Shown one piece after another: positions 52,186 through 59,179 of a stretch of 64,000 nt of DNA (position 1 is its first letter; each line of letters begins with the position of its first letter). The notes below the pieces were generated by a model. It had not been told where the DNA came from. It did no database searches and saw nothing but the letters and a program-made list of their open reading frames with translations. Location of the stretch: the NCBI RefSeq assembly GCF_014192225.1, contig NZ_JACHXS010000011.1:217865-281864 (forward strand), in the 5' to 3' direction. Origin of the DNA: Pseudoduganella umbonata (GTDB lineage Bacteria > Pseudomonadota > Gammaproteobacteria > Burkholderiales > Burkholderiaceae_D). A program made the position numbers and the translations under genes.

Positions 52186-53460
52186 ATGAAACGTGTTGAT
52201 GATTTCCGCCTGCGGTTCGGCGACAAAGAGTATGTACCCATCATGATCGGCGGCATGGGCGTGGACATTTCCACGGCCGCGCTGGCGCTGGAGGCTGCCC
52301 GGCTGGGCGGCATCGGTCATATTTCCGATGCGATGGTCGAAGACGTTTCCGACCGCCGCTTCGACACCAGCTTCGTCAAGGAAAAGACCAAGCTGTACAA
52401 GTTCAACATCAACAATATGGACAAGGCGGTGGTGCAGTTCGACCTGAACCGCCTGGCCGAAGCGCAGCGCCTGCACATCGGCAGGACCATGGAAGCAAAG
52501 AAGGGTCCCGGCCTGATCTTTGTGAACTGCATGGAAAAGCTGACGATGAACGGTCCGCGCGAAACGCTGCGCGTGCGCCTGAATGCGGCGCTGGATGCGG
52601 GCATCGACGGCATCACGCTGTCCGCCGGCCTGCACTTCAACTCGTTCGGCCTGATGGCGGACCACCCGCGCTTCCGCGACGCCAAGCTGGGCATCATCGT
52701 GTCGTCCGTGCGGGCGCTGCAGATCTTCCTGCGCAAGAACGCCAAGCTGGACCGCCTGCCCGATTTCGTCATCGTCGAAGGTCCGCTGGCCGGCGGCCAC
52801 CTGGGCTTCGGCCTGGAAGACTGGCAGGACTACAACCTGCACACGATCACCGCCGAAGTCCTCGCCTACCTGAAAGGCGAAGCGCTGGATATCCCGGTGA
52901 TCGCCGCCGGCGGCATCTTCACCGGCAGCGATGCCGTGTCGTTCCTGGAAATGGGCGCGGCCGGCGTGCAGGTGGCCACGCGCTTCACGATCACGAAGGA
53001 ATGCGGCCTGCCGGACAAGGTGAAGCAGGAATACGCCAAGGCTTCCGAGGAAGACGTGATCGTCAACGGCGTCTCGCCGACCGGCTACCCGATGCGCATG
53101 CTGCGCAATACGCCGGCGATCGGCACCAACACGCGCCCCGGCTGCGAATCCTACGGCTACCTGCTGGACGCCAACGGCAACTGTTCGTACATCAACTCGT
53201 ACAATCGCGAAGTGATGGCGAACGGCGGCAGCGACAAGGGCGTGAAGGTGATGGACAAGACCTGCCTGTGCACGCACATGCGCAACTTCAATTGCTGGAC
53301 CTGCGGCCACTACACGTACCGGCTGAAGGACACCACGCACAAGCTGGCCAACGGCGACTACCAGCTGCTGACCGCGGAACACGTGTTCCGCGATTACCAG
53401 TTCAGTACCGACAACCGCATCGCGCTGCCGGAACGCGAGGAAGCGCAGGCAGCGGCGTAA
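52186..53460 (+). CDS. Nitronate monooxygenase-like FMN protein with Cys-rich C-terminus
   Basis: This 424-aa TIM-barrel flavoprotein is of the nitronate monooxygenase / 2-nitropropane dioxygenase family. FMN-binding blocks are PIMIGGMGVDIS, VIVEGPLAGGHLG, IPVIAAGGIFTGSDAV and EMGAAGVQVATRF. Unlike most family members it carries about 90 additional C-terminal residues with RPGCESYGYL and a cluster CLCTHMRNFNCWTCGHYTY, whose four cysteines and two histidines could hold a zinc ion or an Fe-S centre. Related actinobacterial and fungal enzymes detoxify nitronates such as propionate 3-nitronate; this extended form may do something else. It forms a probable operon with the YajQ gene upstream. Confidence 0.88.
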   Translation: MKRVDDFRLRFGDKEYVPIMIGGMGVDISTAALALEAARLGGIGHISDAMVEDVSDRRFDTSFVKEKTKLYKFNINNMDKAVVQFDLNRLAEAQRLHIGRTMEAKKGPGLIFVNCMEKLTMNGPRETLRVRLNAALDAGIDGITLSAGLHFNSFGLMADHPRFRDAKLGIIVSSVRALQIFLRKNAKLDRLPDFVIVEGPLAGGHLGFGLEDWQDYNLHTITAEVLAYLKGEALDIPVIAAGGIFTGSDAVSFLEMGAAGVQVATRFTITKECGLPDKVKQEYAKASEEDVIVNGVSPTGYPMRMLRNTPAIGTNTRPGCESYGYLLDANGNCSYINSYNREVMANGGSDKGVKVMDKTCLCTHMRNFNCWTCGHYTYRLKDTTHKLANGDYQLLTAEHVFRDYQFSTDNRIALPEREEAQAAA

Positions 53461-53472
53461 GCTTCACCCGCC

Positions 53473-53493
53473 GCACGCTGCACGCTGCACGCT
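53473..53493. repeat. Three tandem GCACGCT heptamers
   Basis: GCACGCT occurs three times directly in a row, 12 bp after the nitronate monooxygenase-like gene. Confidence 0.85.
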
Positions 53494-53512
53494 ACAATTT
53501 GCAATCTATACC

Positions 53513-53550
53513 ACGGCGCGACCCGCAAGGGCCGCGCCGTTTCAATTTTT
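53513..53550 (+). terminator. Probable intrinsic terminator
   Basis: Stem ACGGCGCG / CGCGCCGT with an ACCCGCAAGGGC loop is followed by TTCAATTTTT. It is suited to stop the YajQ/nitronate monooxygenase transcript. Confidence 0.82.
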
Positions 53551-53651
53551 ACCTCCCGTAACAAGCTGGCGGACAAATCGCGACAGTTCGCGGAAAGTTT
53601 CGCGACACCCGCTCTCTAGAATGGGCTGTTCCATCACTCCAGGAACACACC

Positions 53652-55049
53652 ATGCTTCGTTCACTCCCGCGCCGGCGCGCCATGTTGTCCACGCTTTCCG
53701 TGGCCCTGCTCGCGGCATGCGGCGGCGGCTCCTCCGATCCGGGACCGCGCCAGGGCGGCGAGCCGGCGCCACCGCCGCCTTCCCCCGCGCCGGTGCAGTA
53801 CGCGCTCGCCGGCGAAGCCATCGTCAAGGTGCGCGCGGAGCGCGGCACGTGGGTGGCGCTGGCCGAAAGCCAGACAGTTGAAGCGCCGACCCGGCCGCAG
53901 CGTCGCCTGCTGTTCGCGCAAGCCGCCGGCACGCCATCCACCTACACGCCGCCACCAGGCTGGTCGCTGCTCGATTTCGCCCAGCACCCTTCGCTGGACG
54001 TATCGGCGATCCTCGGCACCGACCGCGAACTGCGTCTTCTGCGTTTCGACAGCCGCGGCACCCTGCTGCGCGAACAGCCATTCGTTGACGCCGCGGTCCC
54101 TCACGACCCGTTCATGGACGACCCGGTCCACGTGCGCGATGCGGAGTCGATGCTGCCTTACGGGACACGCGACGCGGCACGCCTCGCCGCGCTGGGCGAA
54201 GACGCCGTGCTCGCACTGCGCACCGGCAAGGATGCCGTGGTGGCCTATCGCTTCGGCCATGGCCCGGCCGGCTTCGCGCAGCGCTGGCGCACGCTGGTCG
54301 AGCCCGGCGTCGAGCTTGGCCTGAGCGCCATCATCAACGGCGGCTTCGATCCGTTCCAGTCGCTTTCCAATCCGGCCCACGTCCGGCTCGACGTCAGCCC
54401 GGCCGGGCGCATCGCCGTCGCGGTGCAGAGCGACAGGACCAACCTGATCGAAGGCCATGCCCGCCATTTCTACGAAGCGCTGCCGGCCGGCATGGCGTAT
54501 GGCCTGTTCGTGACCGAGCTCGATGCCGCGGGCACGCGTATCGGTACGCGCGTGGTGCCGATGACGGTGCGTCCCGAAGTGCACGGCGTGCGGTGGATCG
54601 GCGGGACGATCGCGGTGACGGGACGGCAGCGCACGTCCACCCCGCCCGACAGCGCCGGCTGGGATGCCTACGTGGCGCTGCTCAAGCCCGGCCGGGAACC
54701 GCACGTACAACGGATCGACGTGGACCGCTGCGACATCGTCTTCGACCTGCTGCCCCTGGCGGATGGGCGCATGCTGGCAGCCGGCACCACCGGGTACACG
54801 CAGAATCCGGGCGGCGCCAGCATCTCGGAAACGTCGCAACCGCTGCTGGCCGTGCTCGATGCCGACGGCGTCGTGCGGCAGCGCCTGCCCTTCGTGGCGG
54901 GCGCACGCCAGAACCAGGTGCGCTCGCTGGCGGCGTGGAACGGTGGGTGGCTGGCCGCCGGGCTCGTCAACGGCCCAGGCACCCATTCGGGCGACCACGA
55001 TCCGGCGCTGATTTTCGCCGATGGCTACGTGCGCGAAGGGAAGCTGTAG
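53652..55049 (+). CDS. Hypothetical surface or periplasmic lipoprotein
   Basis: This 465-aa protein has an N-terminal signal with basic region MLRSLPRRRAM and lipobox LLAACGGG, followed by a disordered Gly/Pro linker (SSDPGPRQGGEPAPPPPSPAP). The rest shows repeating beta-strand patterns (LLAVLDADGVV, VVAYRFGHG, RIDVDRCDIVFDLLPLADGRMLAAGTTGY) that look like a beta-propeller. I do not recognise a named family. CGGG after the lipid-anchored Cys is common in betaproteobacterial surface lipoproteins. It is a single gene after a terminator, with GGAACAC-type weak ribosome site; a Met at codon 11 is an alternative start. Confidence 0.82.
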   Translation: MLRSLPRRRAMLSTLSVALLAACGGGSSDPGPRQGGEPAPPPPSPAPVQYALAGEAIVKVRAERGTWVALAESQTVEAPTRPQRRLLFAQAAGTPSTYTPPPGWSLLDFAQHPSLDVSAILGTDRELRLLRFDSRGTLLREQPFVDAAVPHDPFMDDPVHVRDAESMLPYGTRDAARLAALGEDAVLALRTGKDAVVAYRFGHGPAGFAQRWRTLVEPGVELGLSAIINGGFDPFQSLSNPAHVRLDVSPAGRIAVAVQSDRTNLIEGHARHFYEALPAGMAYGLFVTELDAAGTRIGTRVVPMTVRPEVHGVRWIGGTIAVTGRQRTSTPPDSAGWDAYVALLKPGREPHVQRIDVDRCDIVFDLLPLADGRMLAAGTTGYTQNPGGASISETSQPLLAVLDADGVVRQRLPFVAGARQNQVRSLAAWNGGWLAAGLVNGPGTHSGDHDPALIFADGYVREGKL

Positions 55050-55088
55050 CGTGCCTGCCGCGCCTGCCCGGGCCTCCCTGCCGGCCGC

Positions 55089-56540
55089 TCAGCCCGGGAT
55101 GGGTGCACCCGGGTAGAGCCGCGCAAGCACCTGCCGGGTGATCGCGGCCAGCAGTGCCGTGGTGGCGGCGATGTCCGGCTCCTCCTGCTCGCGCAGCGTG
55201 CGCCACAAGCCGTTGACGTCCGTCTCGCGCAGGGCAGCGGCCTGCTCCACCTCGTCCTGCCAGAAGGCCGGCGCTTCGCTTTCGACGAAGTTGCCGCGCC
55301 CGCGCCCGAAGTGCGCCACGGCCAGGTAGCGCAGGATGTCGGTGACCAGCAGCGTGCGCAGGAATTCGTCGGACAGCGTGATCGACGGCGTGTGGCGGTC
55401 GGTACCGGCATTGAAGCCCCACGCCGCGCCGGCGAACGTGAGCGCGCCGATCACGCCGCCCAGCAGCGCGCCCGTGCCCAGCGTGAGCCCGCCGGCGGCC
55501 AGGTCGGCGGAAAGGCCGGTCGCGGCGCCGGACACGATCGCGCCCAGCAGCGCGGCCTGCCCCTTCTCGACCGGTGCCTTGACGGTGAAGTTGTTGCTGA
55601 CGCGGGCATTGATCGTGGTGGCCGCGCTGGCATCGAGCCGGTGCAGCGACAGCAGGCTGACGGTGGCCTGGCCGATGCCGAGGTTGAGGCGCGCGGCCAG
55701 CGTGTTCATCGCCCGCTCCTGCCGCTTGCGGTCGTCGCCCTTGCCAATGCCGACCAGCTTCAGCGCGGCGCCCAGCATGCCCTTGTCGACCGTCTCGACC
55801 ACCTGGCGATCGCGTGCCGCATCGTGCAGCTGCTGCGCGATCACGGCCATCGACTGGTGGAAACGCTGCGCGTTCTGCGCTTCCCATGCGGCCAGCAGGC
55901 GGCCGTGCGCCGGCCGTTTGTCTTCCGGCACGAGCCGGCCCAAGGCTTCATAGAACACATGCTCGTGCACCCAGCAGCGGGCAAAGGCGTCGAGTGGCAG
56001 CACGTCGCGCACGGCGCCGTAGTGCCGCAGGTGCTCGCGCCAGCGGGCTTGCTCGGCCTGTTCCTCGGGTGCCGGCCGCGGCGGGCCCATCTGGTTGAGC
56101 AGCACCAGTACCGGCTTCTCGAGCCATTCGAGGATGCGCATTTCGGACGGCAGGTAGCCCGCATCCTCGGGCCGCTCGGCGGAATTGACCAGGTACAGCA
56201 CGATGTCGGCATCGTCGCGCGCGGCGCGCAGCGCCTGCTGGCTGAGCCAGAACGGGCGGTCGCGGTAACGGTCGATCACTTCGCGCAGGAACCAGCCGAT
56301 GGGATTGCCCGACATGGCCAGGCGTTTCATCAGCCGCACCGAATCGCCGAAGCCGGGCGTATCCCACAGCACCAGGCGGTCGCCCTCCTGGGTCGCCTGC
56401 AAGGTATGCGATTCGGCGAGTGCCGTCACGTGTGCCGCGTCGCGCACCTCGCCCACGTCCATGCCCAGCAGCGTGCGGGCCAGCGTGGTCTTGCCGTTGT
56501 TCGTGTGGGAGATCAGGGCCAACTGGATCGTTGTGCTCAT
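55089..56540 (-). CDS. DUF3482 GTPase-like protein
   Basis: This 483-aa protein has an N-terminal TRAFAC GTPase domain and a C-terminal DUF3482-type part. The P-loop reads SHTNNGKTTLART at about residues 10-22, with Ser in the place of the first Gly. G3 is DTPGFGDS, and the G4 site reads LNQMG rather than NKxD, so guanine specificity is doubtful. A glycine-rich hydrophobic segment (about 340-385, LGAIVSGAATGLSADLAAGGLTLGTGALLGGVIGALTFAG) could insert into membrane, as in membrane-associated GTPases. It overlaps the DUF2868 gene by ATGA (56537-56540). The pair is common in Proteobacteria; its function is unknown. Confidence 0.88.
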   Translation of the reverse strand: MSTTIQLALISHTNNGKTTLARTLLGMDVGEVRDAAHVTALAESHTLQATQEGDRLVLWDTPGFGDSVRLMKRLAMSGNPIGWFLREVIDRYRDRPFWLSQQALRAARDDADIVLYLVNSAERPEDAGYLPSEMRILEWLEKPVLVLLNQMGPPRPAPEEQAEQARWREHLRHYGAVRDVLPLDAFARCWVHEHVFYEALGRLVPEDKRPAHGRLLAAWEAQNAQRFHQSMAVIAQQLHDAARDRQVVETVDKGMLGAALKLVGIGKGDDRKRQERAMNTLAARLNLGIGQATVSLLSLHRLDASAATTINARVSNNFTVKAPVEKGQAALLGAIVSGAATGLSADLAAGGLTLGTGALLGGVIGALTFAGAAWGFNAGTDRHTPSITLSDEFLRTLLVTDILRYLAVAHFGRGRGNFVESEAPAFWQDEVEQAAALRETDVNGLWRTLREQEEPDIAATTALLAAITRQVLARLYPGAPIPG

Positions 56541-57982
56541 GCCCCCTCCCCCTTGACCTGCGCCGGCGATGCCAGCAGGTTCACCACGGTGGGATCGGCG
56601 CCGTGGAACACGCAGAATTCGCGCCACAGTTCGATCCGGTCGCGTACGCGCTGCGGATCGGGCGTGCGCGTGCTGAATGCCGATTCGTCGAGCAATACCG
56701 GGATGCGCACGCCGAGCGACCGGGCCGCCTGGGTGATGAAGGCGCCGTGGTTTTCCTTCTCGGGCGTGGCGGCAAGGCTGAACAGCAGCGCCGTCGACGT
56801 CACACCGGGATCGCGGGGATCGACCGTGCCCAGCGCGGCCGCGGGATCGGCACTGTACGCAACCGCTGCGAGGAGACGCACGCGGGCGCGCTCGCCCAGC
56901 AGTTGCGCGGCCACCGCCTCCAGGCCGCGGGCACGCGCCTCATCGACCGTGAAGCTGTAGGGCAGCACGCGCAGCGTGCCTGCTTCGCCGCCGGCCGCGG
57001 TGTGCAACTGGCGGAAGTATGACTGGTCGAGATCGAGGGGGAAGCGCCGCTTCAGCACCGATGCCTTCACCGCCGCGAATGCGGTGAACACGAGGCGCGG
57101 CAGGACGACCAGCAGCAGCAGCGTGCCCGCATACAGGTGCACCCAGCGTGCGCCGCTGCTGGCCGCCGCCGGCGCACCGGCAGCATAGTGGAGCGCCTGC
57201 ACGTCGGCCAGCGTGAAGCCCTGCAGCCCGAACACGGCGATCGCCGGCCAGAACAGGATCGCCAGCAATTCGTGGACCTGCTGGGCGCCGAGGAACGTGC
57301 TTTCCCAGCCGGCGCCATATTGCGACAGCATGCCGCGGGCGTACAGCGATGCCAGCGCGCCCACCGCGAACAGCGCGGCGGACAGATGGACCGTGCGCGA
57401 CAGCCGCGCCCCGTTCAGCCGCGCGCTCAGCTGCGCCCAGTCGGCCATGAACGCGTACAGGCTGGACGACAGCGCATGCGGCATCTTGCGAGGCATGGCG
57501 CCCTTGCCCACGGCCAGGTGGCGGATCCAGGCTGCCCGCATGCGCGTGACGCCTGCTTTCGGTATGCACAGCCAGACCAGCATGGCCACGTAGACCAGCA
57601 GGTTCCAGGCGATGATCGCCAGCAGCGGCGCGGACAGCAGGTCGACACGGTGTGGATCGGTGATCCGGTCCAGGCCGGCGCCCAGCAAGAGGGCCAGCAG
57701 CGGCAGCAGCCAGGCGGTCGCGTGCAGGCCCGGCGCGCGCTTTGCGAACGCGGCAAAAGCGGGGTGCCGCTGCGACAATTTCTTGATGACCTGTTCGGAA
57801 CGCTGCTGCAGGAAATGCTCGGAAGTCGCCTCGGCCCGGGTTTCCGATGCCTGCCACTGGGCCAGTTCGCGGGCAGTGCGGTTGGCGTAGCGGCGGTCGT
57901 CGTCGCTGAGGATTTCACGCTTCTGGTCGGTGGTCTCGATCGCGCGCACGAGAACCACACTGCGGGCCAGCTCTTCGTTCAT
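56537..57982 (-). CDS. DUF2868 integral membrane protein
   Basis: This 481-aa membrane protein of the DUF2868 family has a soluble N-terminal part (about 1-85), then membrane helices (about 88-106, 116-140, 205-222, 245-268, 285-310) and a large C-terminal soluble domain. The ATG at 57982 follows AAGGA by six bases; a TTG two codons earlier is less likely. It is the first gene of the pair with the DUF3482 GTPase-like protein. The fixed pairing suggests that the membrane protein is the anchor or effector of the GTPase; this is inference. Confidence 0.9.
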   Translation of the reverse strand: MNEELARSVVLVRAIETTDQKREILSDDDRRYANRTARELAQWQASETRAEATSEHFLQQRSEQVIKKLSQRHPAFAAFAKRAPGLHATAWLLPLLALLLGAGLDRITDPHRVDLLSAPLLAIIAWNLLVYVAMLVWLCIPKAGVTRMRAAWIRHLAVGKGAMPRKMPHALSSSLYAFMADWAQLSARLNGARLSRTVHLSAALFAVGALASLYARGMLSQYGAGWESTFLGAQQVHELLAILFWPAIAVFGLQGFTLADVQALHYAAGAPAAASSGARWVHLYAGTLLLLVVLPRLVFTAFAAVKASVLKRRFPLDLDQSYFRQLHTAAGGEAGTLRVLPYSFTVDEARARGLEAVAAQLLGERARVRLLAAVAYSADPAAALGTVDPRDPGVTSTALLFSLAATPEKENHGAFITQAARSLGVRIPVLLDESAFSTRTPDPQRVRDRIELWREFCVFHGADPTVVNLLASPAQVKGEGA

Positions 57983-58075
57983 GGACAATCCTTATTGTTG
58001 AATTTGGATTGTAACGCCCATGGCGCGCGGCAGCCGTTCGCTCAACGGCGTTTGCCGGAACGGCGAATTCCTGTT

Positions 58076-58117
58076 CGGCTGTGTGCACTGGGCATGCGGC
58101 TGTGTGCACTGGACGTA
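58076..58117. repeat. Two 21-bp tandem repeats
   Basis: CGGCTGTGTGCACTGG plus five differing bases occurs at 58076-58096 and 58097-58117, with a third partial copy (CGGCTG) after. It lies in the 247-bp gap upstream of the DUF2868 gene; no gene is seen in that gap. Confidence 0.8.
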
Positions 58118-58229
58118 CGGCTGCCCGGCCTTGGCACGCCTGCCGAGGCCGGGCTGGAGCAGGCCAAGCGGCCACGTGCCGGTACAAGCCCGGCTGGTGG
58201 GCATGTACCGATGCGTTCCGCGCGGCCGA

Positions 58230-58721
58230 TCAGCGTTGCTGGATGTTGTCCGTGTGGCTGCTTCCGGCGTCGGACGGTTCTTCGCCTGGATTGCCCTGGC
58301 GCTGCTGGTTGTTCGCCGCGCCGGACTGGCGGTTGCCGGATGGCCCCGTCGGCGATTCCTGCGAGCCGGCATGCTGCTTCTGCTCGAGGCCGCCGTAGCC
58401 GGACTGCTGCGGCGCGGCCTCGCGGTCCTCGTCGGCACGGGCTTCGTTGCGGACGGCTTTCTGGCGGGCACTCCAGCCCGCTTGCTGGGCTCCTTCGCCG
58501 CCACGGCTGCTGCCGACGTTATCATCCAGCGTGCCCTGCAGCGAACCCCGGCTGCGCAGCGATGTGCCCTGCTCCTCTACCGATGCGGACTGCACGTTGG
58601 CACTGCCCTTCTGCACCGCACCCGGAGCCCGGGACTGCAGGCTTTCTTCGGCGACCGTATTCAGGTTGGTGGTGGTTTGCGAGCGGACGCGCTTGTCGTC
58701 CGCGCTGCCTTTCTTCGACAT
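58230..58721 (-). CDS. Hypothetical hydrophilic, disordered protein
   Basis: I recognise no family for this 163-aa protein rich in Gln, Gly, Ser, Glu and Arg. Nearly the entire chain is low complexity with no hydrophobic core (for example GAVQKGSANVQSASVEEQG and GGLEQKQHAGSQESPTGPSG). It has no signal peptide. A good Shine-Dalgarno (AGGAGG) lies about 7 bases ahead of the ATG at 58721 and supports a real gene. The composition resembles hydrophilins or stress-protective disordered proteins; that is a comparison of composition only. A tandem 13-bp repeat lies 114 bp upstream of its start. Confidence 0.7.
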   Translation of the reverse strand: MSKKGSADDKRVRSQTTTNLNTVAEESLQSRAPGAVQKGSANVQSASVEEQGTSLRSRGSLQGTLDDNVGSSRGGEGAQQAGWSARQKAVRNEARADEDREAAPQQSGYGGLEQKQHAGSQESPTGPSGNRQSGAANNQQRQGNPGEEPSDAGSSHTDNIQQR

Positions 58722-58834
58722 GATGTACTCCTCCTGTGACGACGCCGGCCGGGCGTCAACACGGGGATGATGCGCCCAGCGTCGACGTGGCTGTATCGGC
58801 GCGGGGACCGCCGGCATGTAGGAAGAGACTCACT

Positions 58835-58886
58835 CGCCGATGACATTCGCCGATGACATTCGCCGATGACATGCGCCGATGACATG
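58835..58886. repeat. Four tandem 13-bp repeats
   Basis: CGCCGATGACATT twice, then CGCCGATGACATG twice, with no spacers. It lies between the small gene at 58900 and the disordered-protein gene, both on the minus strand. Confidence 0.93.
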
Positions 58887-58899
58887 CGCGCCCGTCCTG

Positions 58900-59169
58900 T
58901 CATCGCTTTCTGATTTTCAACAGATCGGCGCCGGCTTCGAGGATGTCGAACGGCGCTGCTGCCTGTGGCGCCATCATGCGATCGTCCGGCCCGGGCATGC
59001 CGGAGGAGGCGCGCCCGGACGGATCGAAGACCAGGGTTTCCCGCCCCTTCCGGCTGGGCGGGAACGGGAATGTGTCGCGCGGACGGTAGACCTGGATGTC
59101 GCCCTCGTCTTCTTCAAACGAGTGGGCCCAGGTCAGTGCCGCGCCCATCATGGGCGGTGATCGTTCCAT
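58900..59169 (-). CDS. Small hypothetical protein downstream of the M43 protease
   Basis: This 89-aa protein starts at an ATG preceded by GGAG, 10 bp after the stop of the M43-lectin gene and on the same strand, so it is probably co-transcribed. No family is recognised. The middle contains EEDEGDIQVYRPRDTFPFPPSRKGRETLVFDPSG, a charged stretch with beta-strand character, and the end is a short helix (FDILEAGADLLKIRKR). It could be a chaperone, inhibitor or immunity partner of the protease; position is the only support. Confidence 0.6.
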   Translation of the reverse strand: MERSPPMMGAALTWAHSFEEDEGDIQVYRPRDTFPFPPSRKGRETLVFDPSGRASSGMPGPDDRMMAPQAAAPFDILEAGADLLKIRKR

Positions 59170-59179
59170 GGCCGCTCCG

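Noticed and set aside
58835..58886. CRISPR array
   Set aside because: The units are directly adjacent without spacers, and no cas genes are in the window.
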